From the NCBI RefSeq assembly GCF_003991195.1, contig NZ_RCWL01000001.1:620001-684000 (forward strand): DNA of 64,000 nucleotides, given 5' to 3'. Position 1 is the stretch's first letter; every line of letters starts with the position of its first letter. The DNA comes from Gynurincola endophyticus (GTDB lineage Bacteria; Bacteroidota; Bacteroidia; Chitinophagales; Chitinophagaceae). The position numbers and the translations under genes were made by a program. A model generated the notes under the pieces. That model was given only the letters and a program-made list of their open reading frames with translations, had not been told where the DNA came from and made no database searches. Of this stretch, positions 56,445-64,000 are shown piece by piece.

Positions 56445-56484
56445 GTGGGGGAAAGTGTTATTTTGTGGTAGAAAGTGGTAGAAA
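56445..56484 (+). promoter_or_regulatory. MraZ operator: four direct repeats with 10-bp period
   Basis: GTGGGGGAAA, GTGTTATTTT, GTGGTAGAAA and GTGGTAGAAA start at 56445, 56455, 56465 and 56475, one helical turn apart. MraZ in other bacteria binds 10-bp-spaced TGGG-like boxes just upstream of its own gene, which is what this layout shows. The array ends 7 bp before the ATG of mraZ. Confidence 0.72.
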
Positions 56485-56491
56485 ATCCCAA

Positions 56492-56971
56492 ATGAGAGGT
56501 CTCGGATCATATATCGTCTCGATTGATGCTAAAAATCGCATCGTTTTACCTGTCGGAATTCGTAAGAATCTGGCCGAGAAGGAGAGTTATGTGATTATTC
56601 ATAAGGGGTATGATGACTATTTGTATTTGTATACTCCTGAGCAGTGGGGTCCTGAATATAATCGTCTGATGCAGTTGGATGATTATGATACTGATGAAAA
56701 GGCTGTAAAGCGTTGGGTGTTTAATGATCTGATAGAAGCAGAGTTGGATAGTGCCGGTAGAATTCTGATCAGTAAAGAATTGAAGGAGTATGCGAAGATT
56801 ATTAAAGAAATGAAAATTACTTCACTGGGCGACCGCTATGAAATATGGGCAGAAGAGGTGAAAGCTGAATCTGAGCGGGTGATGACGGCTGCTGAAATGA
56901 AAGAGATAGCGAAAAAGGTAATGAAGTCGAAGCCGAAGTTTAAAAAAGAGGAGGGCGGTAATGGAGAATAA
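56492..56971 (+). CDS. mraZ: transcriptional regulator MraZ
   Basis: DNA-binding autorepressor of the division and cell wall cluster. 159 residues from the ATG at 56492, near the usual length of ~150. A GTG at 56465 is also in frame but lies within the repeat array, so it is rejected. Two AbrB-like SpoVT/MraZ halves are visible: SIDAKNRIVLPVGIRKNL and ELDSAGRILISKELKEYA, each with the D-x-x-G/N-R-I turn. An acidic/basic tail (KSKPKFKKEEGG) is added. Its end overlaps rsmH by 11 bp. Confidence 0.93.
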   Translation: MRGLGSYIVSIDAKNRIVLPVGIRKNLAEKESYVIIHKGYDDYLYLYTPEQWGPEYNRLMQLDDYDTDEKAVKRWVFNDLIEAELDSAGRILISKELKEYAKIIKEMKITSLGDRYEIWAEEVKAESERVMTAAEMKEIAKKVMKSKPKFKKEEGGNGE

Positions 56972-57890
56972 TGAGGAGTCTGGTGAAGTGTACCACGTGC
57001 CCGTGTTGCTGGAAGAGGTGTTGGAGGGATTGGCAATAAAACCGGATGGTATTTATGTGGATTGTACGTTCGGTGGTGGTGGTCATTCGAAAGAGATATT
57101 GAAGCGCTTGAATGAGAAGGGAAGATTGATTGCTTTTGATCAGGATGCAGATGCGCAGAGAAATATTCCGGATGATCCGCGGGTTTTGTTTTTACCGCAC
57201 AATTTCAGGCATATTCATCGTTTTCTGCGCTTACATAAAATTCCTCCTGTAGATGGTTTGCTGGCAGATCTCGGAGTGAGTAGTCATCAGTTTGATGAAG
57301 CGGAAAGAGGGTTTTCGATAAGATTTGATGCGCCGATGGATATGAGAATGGATGCGAGGCAGGAAAAAACGGCTTATGATGTTTTGATGCGAAAGTCAGA
57401 GTTGGGATTGCATAAGATGTTTGAACGATATGGTGAGGTTACGAATGCAAAAACACTGGCAAAAACAATTGTGGAGGTAAGGCGTACAGTGTCGTTGAAA
57501 ACAATTGAGAATTTTAAGCAGGCAGTGCAGCATATTGTAAAAGGTAATCCTAATAAATATTTCGCCCAGGTGTTTCAGGCATTGCGTATAGAAGTGAATG
57601 ATGAATTAGGCGTGTTGAAAGAGTTGTTACAGCAATTGCCGGAGGTGTTGAAAGAGGGTGGACGTGCTGCTATTATTACGTTTCATTCTCTGGAAGACAG
57701 GTTGGTGAAAACTTATTTTAAAAAAGGTGATTTTGAAGAGGTGGAAGATGTGTATGATTTATATGGAGATTCCGGTAAGAGTGAACATTTTAAATTGGTA
57801 AATAAAAAGCCGATTGTAGCCGGTAAAGAAGAGTTGAAGCGTAATCCACGGTCGAGAAGCGCTAAGCTCAGAATCGCAGAAAAGATATAA
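56961..57890 (+). CDS. rsmH: 16S rRNA (cytosine1402-N4)-methyltransferase RsmH
   Basis: 309 residues. The SAM-binding motif DCTFGGGGHSKEIL lies near residues 33-46, followed by FDQDADA, ADLGVSSHQFD and the C-terminal LKRNPRSRSAKLR. All are standard for RsmH (MraW), which methylates the P-site of the small ribosomal subunit. Second gene of the cluster, overlapping mraZ; the ftsL-like gene follows after 2 bp. Confidence 0.96.
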   Translation: MENNEESGEVYHVPVLLEEVLEGLAIKPDGIYVDCTFGGGGHSKEILKRLNEKGRLIAFDQDADAQRNIPDDPRVLFLPHNFRHIHRFLRLHKIPPVDGLLADLGVSSHQFDEAERGFSIRFDAPMDMRMDARQEKTAYDVLMRKSELGLHKMFERYGEVTNAKTLAKTIVEVRRTVSLKTIENFKQAVQHIVKGNPNKYFAQVFQALRIEVNDELGVLKELLQQLPEVLKEGGRAAIITFHSLEDRLVKTYFKKGDFEEVEDVYDLYGDSGKSEHFKLVNKKPIVAGKEELKRNPRSRSAKLRIAEKI

Positions 57891-57892
57891 GC

Positions 57893-58225
57893 ATGACAGA
57901 GGTGAATGAAAAAAAGAATAAGAAGTTTAAGATCAGAAAAATCTTAAACCCTCGGGTGAAGAAGGAGGATATTCTCTTCATTATGTTCTTGAGTGTGTTA
58001 GGAGTGTTGAATATCGCTAATGTGCATTATGCAACAAAAACAATTAGTAAAGTAGAAAAGTTGAGTCGTGAAGTGAAGGAGTTGCAATATGAATATAAAT
58101 CATTGAATAGTGAGGTGATGTTCAGAAGTAAGCAGAGTGAGGTGGCAAAGGCGCTGGAGCCGCTGGGGTTGAAAGAATTGAAAGCGCCGCCTTATGTGGT
58201 AAAGGATTCGACGGGAAAAAAATAG
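57893..58225 (+). CDS. FtsL-like divisome protein
   Basis: 110 residues of the bitopic FtsL type: a basic cytoplasmic N-terminus, one membrane helix (about 27-45, ILFIMFLSVLGVLNIANV) and a periplasmic coiled coil (TISKVEKLSREVKELQYEYK). The assignment rests on topology and on the place between rsmH and ftsI, where ftsL always sits; sequence conservation in this family is low. It would recruit and activate the FtsI/FtsW pair. Confidence 0.8.
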   Translation: MTEVNEKKNKKFKIRKILNPRVKKEDILFIMFLSVLGVLNIANVHYATKTISKVEKLSREVKELQYEYKSLNSEVMFRSKQSEVAKALEPLGLKELKAPPYVVKDSTGKK

Positions 58226-58247
58226 TTGACTTTTAAACTGAAGAAAA

Positions 58248-60386
58248 TTGGAGCAAAAGAAAGACATATTATGGAGGGTTTATCTCTGCTTTCTTGGCTT
58301 GTTGGTGTTCGGTGTGTGTATTTTGGCAAAAGCGGTTTTCATTCAGATGGGTAACGATCGGCATTGGGTGAAGGTGGCTGAACAGCAAAGACAAAGAGTG
58401 CAGGAGATAGATGCGGATCGGGGAACAATTTACAGTGAAGATGGAAGTATGTTGAGTACCAGTGTTCCTTATTTTAATATTTATATTGATTTTATGGCTG
58501 ACGGTCTTCGTCAGAAAAACGGAAAAAGATTTAAAGATAATATAGACTCTTTGTCTTATGGTTTAGCCCGGTTGTTTGGTGATAAATCTGCTCAGGCTTA
58601 TAAGCAGCAATTAGAACAGGGGTATAAGAAAAAGAGTCGTTATTATTCTTTTAAAAAAAATGTTTCGTTTGAGCAATATAAAAAATTCAGAACACTGCCG
58701 TTGGCAAGGTTGGGGCAGAACAGAAGCGGGTTTATTGTTGAAACAAAAGATAAAAGAGTAAACCCTTTTGGTTTGCTGGCAAACAGAACCATTGGTTTAT
58801 CGAGAGAGTTTATTGATAGTGAGGGAAAGGTGAAAAATACCAACGTAGGTTTAGAGCGGGTATATGATTCTGTGTTGCGCGGAGAAATAGGAACGCAATT
58901 GGTTAAAAGAATTGCTCCCGGTGTGTATGCTCCGATTGACGGTTCAGGAATTGAGCCGAAACACGGAAAAGATCTGATAACGACTATCGATGTAAATATT
59001 CAGGATATCGCAGAAAATGCATTGTTGAAAATGATGCAGGATAATGAAGCTGAGTGGGGTACGTGTATTGTAATGGAAGTGGCTACCGGTAAAATCAAAG
59101 CGATAGCCAATCTGGGAAGAACAGGAGATGGTGGTTATTGGGAAGTTGAGAATTTTGCAATTACCGCTACAGAGCCGGGGTCTACTTTTAAAGTGGCTAC
59201 TCTGATGGCGGTGTTGGAAGATAAAAAAGTTACACTTGATTCAAAAGTGAATCTGGAAGGTGGAAAATGGAAAGTGAAAAACAGAACCGTATATGATTCA
59301 GAACCTCACGGATTGTATGAAGTGACTGTTAAAAAGGCTTTTGAAAGTTCTTCGAATGTCGGAATGGCAAAACTGGTGATGAATCATTATGCGCAATCTC
59401 CTCAGAGATTTGTAGATCATCTTACGAAATTAAAGCTCGATCAGTATTCCGGTATTCATTTGACCGGTGAATCGAAGCCGGTAATTAAAAATCCTAAGAA
59501 CAGAAGTTGGAGCGCGGTTACTTTACCGTGGATGAGTTTTGGGTATGAAGTGTTGGTGAGTCCGCTGCAAACGCTGATGTTATATAATGCGATTGCAAAT
59601 AATGGTAAAATGATGAAGCCTTATCTGGTGAATGCAGTTACGGAAGGCGGAAATGTTCTGGAAGCTTTTCAGCCAACTGTAATGATAGATAAGATTTGTA
59701 GTGAAGAAACGCTCCGGGATATGAAGATTGCTTTGGAAGGAGTTTGTGGTTTGCCTGGAGGAACGGGATATAACTTGTTTTATACTGCTCCGTATAAAGT
59801 AGCTGGTAAAACAGGAACGGCATTGGTAGCGAATGGTAGAAGAGGGTACATAGACCGGATTTATCAATCTTCATTTGCAGGTTATTTCCCTGCTAAAAAT
59901 CCTCAATACAGTTGTATTGTAGTAGTGAAGAATAAACCTTTTGCGAAGAAGTTTTATGGAGCCAGTGTTGCTGGCCCTGTTTTTAGAGAAGTGGCAGACA
60001 AACTTTATGCACTTTCGGCTGATAAAGATCGGGATACCCGTAAAATTAAAACGGAAAAAGATTCGCTTTATTATCAGTATGCCGGAAATTCTGAATCATT
60101 AAAAACAATCGCAGCAAAACTGAAAATGCAGTTGAATGATTCTACGGGTGTTCATGAGTGGGGGATGATGAAGTCTAAAGCTGATAAGCAGGTCGTGTAT
60201 GGTCAGCCGGTATGGGAAAATCAAATGCCGGATGTAAAAGGGATGGGATTGAGAGATGCATTAGCGCTATTGGAAGATCTTAATTTAAGAGTAAGGGTGC
60301 AGGGCGTTGGAAAAGTGACGACACAGAGCATTCCTTCAGGTACAAAAATACAACAACAGCAAACTGTTTTCTTAGAGTTACAATAA
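58248..60386 (+). CDS. ftsI: division-specific penicillin-binding protein (FtsI/PBP3) with one PASTA domain
   Basis: 712 residues. Transmembrane anchor (about 9-31), PBP dimer domain (DADRGTIYSEDG), and a transpeptidase domain with Ser312-Thr-Phe-Lys315, Ser368-Ser-Asn370 and Lys521-Thr-Gly-Thr. A C-terminal PASTA domain covers about 648-712 (MPDVKGMGLRDALALLEDL). It cross-links septal peptidoglycan. The start is a TTG: a TGA stop lies two codons upstream and the next in-frame Met would remove the membrane anchor. Follows the ftsL-like gene by 22 bp. Confidence 0.94.
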   Translation: MEQKKDILWRVYLCFLGLLVFGVCILAKAVFIQMGNDRHWVKVAEQQRQRVQEIDADRGTIYSEDGSMLSTSVPYFNIYIDFMADGLRQKNGKRFKDNIDSLSYGLARLFGDKSAQAYKQQLEQGYKKKSRYYSFKKNVSFEQYKKFRTLPLARLGQNRSGFIVETKDKRVNPFGLLANRTIGLSREFIDSEGKVKNTNVGLERVYDSVLRGEIGTQLVKRIAPGVYAPIDGSGIEPKHGKDLITTIDVNIQDIAENALLKMMQDNEAEWGTCIVMEVATGKIKAIANLGRTGDGGYWEVENFAITATEPGSTFKVATLMAVLEDKKVTLDSKVNLEGGKWKVKNRTVYDSEPHGLYEVTVKKAFESSSNVGMAKLVMNHYAQSPQRFVDHLTKLKLDQYSGIHLTGESKPVIKNPKNRSWSAVTLPWMSFGYEVLVSPLQTLMLYNAIANNGKMMKPYLVNAVTEGGNVLEAFQPTVMIDKICSEETLRDMKIALEGVCGLPGGTGYNLFYTAPYKVAGKTGTALVANGRRGYIDRIYQSSFAGYFPAKNPQYSCIVVVKNKPFAKKFYGASVAGPVFREVADKLYALSADKDRDTRKIKTEKDSLYYQYAGNSESLKTIAAKLKMQLNDSTGVHEWGMMKSKADKQVVYGQPVWENQMPDVKGMGLRDALALLEDLNLRVRVQGVGKVTTQSIPSGTKIQQQQTVFLELQ

Positions 60387-60398
60387 ATAGAGTCGGAC

Positions 60399-61865
60399 AT
60401 GCCAGTATTGCAGGATATATTATATGGTGTAAGCATCAGAGCGGTGCAAGGAGTTGTTGAATCAAATATTGAGCAATTGTGTGTTGATTCCAGAAAGGTT
60501 GTACAGGGAAGTGCTTTTATTGCTGTAAGAGGTGTGCATGTAGACGGACACCAGTTTATTAATAAAGCTATTGAGCTGGGAGCTGTAGCCATCATTCTTG
60601 AAGAATTGCCGGCTATTACACATAACAATGTTACTTACATTGTTGTGGAGAATACACAGGAGGCTTTGGGAATTATGTCGCATAATTTCTATGACAGACC
60701 AACTGATCGCTTAAAGTTAGTAGGAGTAACAGGCACAAATGGCAAAACAACAATTGCCACGTTGCTGTACGAATTGTTTGAAGCGCTGGAATATAAATGC
60801 GGTTTGCTGAGTACGGTAGAGAATAGAATTGATGGAAAGGTTATTCCGGCAACACATACTACGCCCGACCCGATTCAACTGAATGAATTGCTGAGTGAAA
60901 TGGTAAAAGCAGGATGTACTTATGCATTTATGGAGACCAGTTCACATGCAATACACCAGCATAGAATAGCCGGACTTCGTTATGCAGGAGCGATCTTTAG
61001 TAACATCACACACGATCATCTGGATTATCATAAAACTTTTGATGAATACATCAAAGTGAAAAAGAAGTTCTTTGACCAGTTAACAAGCGATGCTTTTGCA
61101 ATCACCAATATTGATGATAAAAGAGGGCTGGTGATGTTACAGAATACGAATGCAAAAAAATATTCTTATTCATTGCAACAGCCGGCAGATTTTAAAGGGA
61201 AAATCCTTGAAAATGCATTGAGTGGTTTAATGATGACGGTAGATGGACAGGAAGTGCATTTTAGAATGATTGGTGAATTTAATGCTTATAATTTATTAGC
61301 TGTATATGGTGCGGCAGTGGCATTAGGTGAAAATAAACAGGAGGTATTAACCTGTTTGAGTGTATTGAGAGGAGCAGAAGGCAGGTTTGATTATGTGATA
61401 TCTGTAAAAGATAAAGTAATCGGAATTGTAGATTATGCCCATACACCAGATGCACTTGAAAATGTATTGTCGACAATCAGGAAGTTGAGAAAAGGATATG
61501 AATCTGTAATTACTGTGGTAGGATGTGGTGGTGACAGGGATGCTGCAAAAAGACCGATTATGGGTAAAGTAGCGTGTGATTGGAGTGACCGTGTAATCTT
61601 TACCTCCGACAATCCGAGAACAGAAGATCCGATTACAATTTTAAAACAAATGGAAACGGATCTGGATGCAGCAGGAAGGAGAAAGTTTATTTCTATTGCC
61701 GACCGGAAAGAGGCTATTAAAACGGCTATCAGCCTTGCGAAACCTGAAGATATTATTCTGATAGCAGGTAAAGGGCATGAGAAATACCAGGATATTAACG
61801 GTGTGAAACATCCTTTTGATGATAAACAGGTATTGATAGAGTTATTCGAATTTTTAGATAAATAA
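60399..61865 (+). CDS. murE: UDP-MurNAc-L-Ala-D-Glu:meso-diaminopimelate ligase MurE
   Basis: 488 residues. The Mur ligase P-loop VTGTNGKTTIATLL lies near 110-122, followed by METSSHAI, NITHDHLDYH and the C-terminal SDNPRTEDP. The DNPR motif marks meso-DAP as the added amino acid rather than lysine, which predicts DAP-type peptidoglycan and suits an L,D-transpeptidase host. The next gene is mraY; murF, which often sits between the two, is missing here. Confidence 0.95.
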   Translation: MPVLQDILYGVSIRAVQGVVESNIEQLCVDSRKVVQGSAFIAVRGVHVDGHQFINKAIELGAVAIILEELPAITHNNVTYIVVENTQEALGIMSHNFYDRPTDRLKLVGVTGTNGKTTIATLLYELFEALEYKCGLLSTVENRIDGKVIPATHTTPDPIQLNELLSEMVKAGCTYAFMETSSHAIHQHRIAGLRYAGAIFSNITHDHLDYHKTFDEYIKVKKKFFDQLTSDAFAITNIDDKRGLVMLQNTNAKKYSYSLQQPADFKGKILENALSGLMMTVDGQEVHFRMIGEFNAYNLLAVYGAAVALGENKQEVLTCLSVLRGAEGRFDYVISVKDKVIGIVDYAHTPDALENVLSTIRKLRKGYESVITVVGCGGDRDAAKRPIMGKVACDWSDRVIFTSDNPRTEDPITILKQMETDLDAAGRRKFISIADRKEAIKTAISLAKPEDIILIAGKGHEKYQDINGVKHPFDDKQVLIELFEFLDK

Positions 61866-61923
61866 TAATTGACAATATACCGGACGTTTGACGACGGCTC
61901 GGAAATATCCAAACAGCTTAATA

Positions 61924-63201
61924 ATGTTGTATTACATTTTTGATTGGTTTAAAGAAATTGGTGTAAGAGTGCCAGGAAGTGCATTGTTTCAATTTATTAC
62001 TTCCCGTGTACTGATGGCGGTAATTTTATCGCTGGTGATATCAGCTGTATTTGGAAAAAAATTAATTCAAACCCTGCGTAAAATGCAGGTAGGCGAAACG
62101 GTAAGAGACTTGGGATTGGCAGGTGAGCAACAGAAAAAAGGAACTCCTACCATGGGTGGTATTATCATTATTCTCGCAATTTTGATTCCCACTTTATTAT
62201 TAGCGGATTTAGAGAAAGCATATGTTCGGTTAATGATTTTTGCCACCATATGGTTAGGAATAGTAGGTTTTATCGACGATTATCTAAAACTCAGGGCTAA
62301 AAAAATTGCTCAGCAACAAGGAATCGCTTATAAAAAAGGAGATAAAGACGGACTGGCAGGATGGTTTAAGGTTTTAGGACAAGTGGTATTAGGTGTAGTG
62401 GTTGCTGCTGTTTTGCTGTTTAATGAAAACACTAAAGTGTGGCGTGAATACGAAAGTAGTGAAACCAGTTTACCTGCGAATGTGAAGAAGGTATCGCTGG
62501 ATGGCAATCCTAAATACTTTGTTGAGGCAAACGAACCTATTACAACAATTCCGTTTGTGAAAAGTCATGAGTTTAATTATTCAAAACTGTTACCGGAGTC
62601 GATTCGTGAATATAGCTGGGTTTTATATATGGTCATTGTTATATTTATTATTACAGCCGTTTCAAATGGAGCTAATATAACAGATGGAATTGATGGTCTC
62701 GCTACCGGAACCAGTGCGCTGATAGGTGTTTGTTTAGGAATATTTGCCTATGCCAGCGGAAACCTCCGTTTGGCAGAATACCTGAATATCATGTATATCC
62801 CTAATCTGGGAGAACTTTCGATTTTTATCGGTGCAATGATTGGAGCCTGTGTCGGATTTTTATGGTACAATGCATACCCCGCTCAGGTATTTATGGGAGA
62901 TACAGGTAGCTTGACATTGGGAGGTATTATTGCAGCGCTGGCCATTATTGTAAGAAAAGAGTTATTGATTCCTATATTCTGTGGTGTGTTTCTGGTTGAA
63001 GTGCTGAGCGTTACATTACAGGTAAGTTATTTTAAATATACCAAAAAGAAGTATGGTGAAGGAAGGCGGATATTTCTGATGAGCCCACTCCATCACCACT
63101 ATCAGAAGTTAGGTTATCATGAATCTAAAATTGTTACCAGATTCTGGATCGTTACCATTTTATGTGTAGTGTTCTCAATCGTAACAATGAAAATAAGATA
63201 A
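61924..63201 (+). CDS. mraY: phospho-MurNAc-pentapeptide transferase MraY
   Basis: 425 residues from the ATG at 61924. The frame extends to a TTG at 61888, but MLYYIFDWFKE is the usual MraY start in this phylum. About ten membrane helices; the catalytic aspartates are in FIDDYLKL and NITDGIDGL, and the HHHYQKLG block is near the end. It makes lipid I from undecaprenyl phosphate. A stretch of about 70 residues around 170-230 (KVWREYESSETSLP onward) is an insertion relative to E. coli MraY, common in Bacteroidota. Confidence 0.95.
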   Translation: MLYYIFDWFKEIGVRVPGSALFQFITSRVLMAVILSLVISAVFGKKLIQTLRKMQVGETVRDLGLAGEQQKKGTPTMGGIIIILAILIPTLLLADLEKAYVRLMIFATIWLGIVGFIDDYLKLRAKKIAQQQGIAYKKGDKDGLAGWFKVLGQVVLGVVVAAVLLFNENTKVWREYESSETSLPANVKKVSLDGNPKYFVEANEPITTIPFVKSHEFNYSKLLPESIREYSWVLYMVIVIFIITAVSNGANITDGIDGLATGTSALIGVCLGIFAYASGNLRLAEYLNIMYIPNLGELSIFIGAMIGACVGFLWYNAYPAQVFMGDTGSLTLGGIIAALAIIVRKELLIPIFCGVFLVEVLSVTLQVSYFKYTKKKYGEGRRIFLMSPLHHHYQKLGYHESKIVTRFWIVTILCVVFSIVTMKIR

Positions 63202-63331
63202 GCCCCTAAAAATATGTTTACTGAAAAACCAACACTTAGGTCTTGATGCGCAAGTTCAGTGATGGAAGAGACAGTAAAATTCTAATACTTGTGAAAAACC
63301 CTCAATCCGTATAAGGATAAAGAATTTAAAA

Positions 63332-64000
63332 ATGAATCAAAATATCATCATTCTGGGTGCAGGTGAAAGTGGAGTGGGTGCTGCTTTGTTGGCAAAGCAG
63401 AAGAAACTGAATGTTTTTGTGTCTGATGGCGGATCGATCAGTGCATTGTTTCAAAAAGAATTGACAGAGAACGAAATTGAGTTTGAATCGGGTAAACACT
63501 CTGAAGAGAAGATTCTGAGTGCAGATTTAGTGGTAAAAAGTCCGGGTATTCCTGAAAAAGCAGCAATCGTAAAAAAAATCAGAGCAGCTGATATTCCGAT
63601 AATATCGGAAATCGAATTTGCTTACAGGTATAAAGGAGCCAGTACCATTGTGGCCATTACCGGTAGTAACGGAAAAACAACGACTACCAGCCTGATCGGA
63701 AAAATTTGTGCAGTGGGCGGATTGAATAGTGCAGTGGTAGGAAATATCGGTTACTCGTTTGCCCGGCAAGTGGCAATTGATCCGAAAGATGTGTATGTAA
63801 TTGAAGTGAGCAGTTTTCAGCTGGATGATATTGTGGAATTCAGACCGGATATAGCTGTACTGACCAATATTACAGAAGATCATTTGGATAGATACGATTA
63901 TAAGTTCGAAAATTATATCGCATCAAAATTCAGGATAGTTAAAAATCAGACAGCCGAAGACTCTTTCATTTATTGTGAAGATGATCCGGTTACGATGAAA
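63332..64000 (+). CDS. murD: UDP-MurNAc-L-Ala:D-glutamate ligase MurD, 3' end outside the window
   Basis: The first 223 codons are present with no stop. The N-terminal Rossmann motif ILGAGESGVGAALLA is followed by VVKSPGIPEK, the P-loop ITGSNGKTTTTSLIG near 110 and ISSFQLD-like VSSFQLDDI, then LTNITEDHLDRYD. The start is the ATG at 63332. It adds D-glutamate to UDP-MurNAc-Ala. It follows mraY after 130 bp in which I see no gene or terminator. Confidence 0.93.
   Translation, partial: MNQNIIILGAGESGVGAALLAKQKKLNVFVSDGGSISALFQKELTENEIEFESGKHSEEKILSADLVVKSPGIPEKAAIVKKIRAADIPIISEIEFAYRYKGASTIVAITGSNGKTTTTSLIGKICAVGGLNSAVVGNIGYSFARQVAIDPKDVYVIEVSSFQLDDIVEFRPDIAVLTNITEDHLDRYDYKFENYIASKFRIVKNQTAEDSFIYCEDDPVTMK

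Noticed and set aside
61433-61912. 159-codon minus-strand frame over the murE end
   Set aside because: Overlaps the conserved DNPR region of murE and has no independent support.
1-64000. Mobile elements, CRISPR arrays, tRNA or rRNA genes
   Set aside because: No transposase or integrase motifs, terminal repeats, spaced direct-repeat arrays or tRNA-like cloverleaf sequences were seen in my reading of the window; a dedicated scan could still find a divergent one.

Overview
The window looks like a chromosomal segment of a member of the Bacteroidota, most likely a Chitinophagaceae-type bacterium (the phylum is well supported; the family is an inference). The signs are two SusC/SusD outer-membrane uptake pairs, an ECF sigma/FecR switch, a PorP/SprF protein, type IX secretion C-terminal domains of types A and B, TAnnTTTG-type -7 elements, a general lack of Shine-Dalgarno sites, and a meso-DAP-type MurE. 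I see no tRNA, rRNA, CRISPR array, insertion sequence or prophage; it reads as an ordinary chromosome with accessory uptake and efflux loci.

Region by region: 1-1260 is the 3' part of a sodium:solute symporter. 1627-9307 is a SusC/SusD pair followed by two secreted phosphoesterases: a type 5 acid phosphatase, and a protein that joins a GDPD-like domain to an alkaline phosphatase. This suggests uptake and dephosphorylation of an organic phosphate compound. 9559-12953 holds a lysine-rich DUF6496/histone-tail protein, a serine hydrolase and an L,D-transpeptidase lipoprotein. 13143-19436 is a TetR-TolC-MFP-RND efflux operon on the minus strand, facing a second TetR gene with a lipocalin-like lipoprotein. 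20892-30097 is an ECF sigma factor divergent from FecR, an STN-containing SusC, a SusD, an N-formylglutamate-amidohydrolase-like lipoprotein and an M14 carboxypeptidase lipoprotein. Here the likely substrate is a peptide or amide, not a glycan. 30458-31663 holds a possible small membrane protein and an aldo/keto reductase. 31726-38071 is a second TetR-TolC-MFP-RND operon with the same gene order as the first.

38151-42869 is a PorP/SprF protein paired with a 1217-residue PKD protein that carries a type B sorting domain. 43024-46836 holds recG behind a GT-C-like membrane protein. Divergent from that, 47030-50590 is a compact four-gene operon that encodes what looks like a complete polyprenyl-phosphoryl-arabinose pathway: UbiA-type phosphoribosyltransferase, DprE1-like oxidase, DprE2-like reductase and a HAD phosphatase. 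The GT-C protein next door is a plausible user of the product. 50651-56182 holds a type IX-secreted esterase, YqgE, an orphan histidine kinase and queA. From 56492 to the end is the division and cell wall (dcw) cluster: mraZ, rsmH, ftsL-like, ftsI, murE, mraY and the start of murD, with no murF among them.

The most interesting items are the arabinose-donor operon, the two non-glycan SusCD loci (phosphate-centred and peptide/glutamyl-centred), and the queA-mraZ intergenic region. That region has four 10-bp-phased MraZ-type boxes, a perfect DnaA box and three ATTCACA repeats spaced exactly 21 bp apart.
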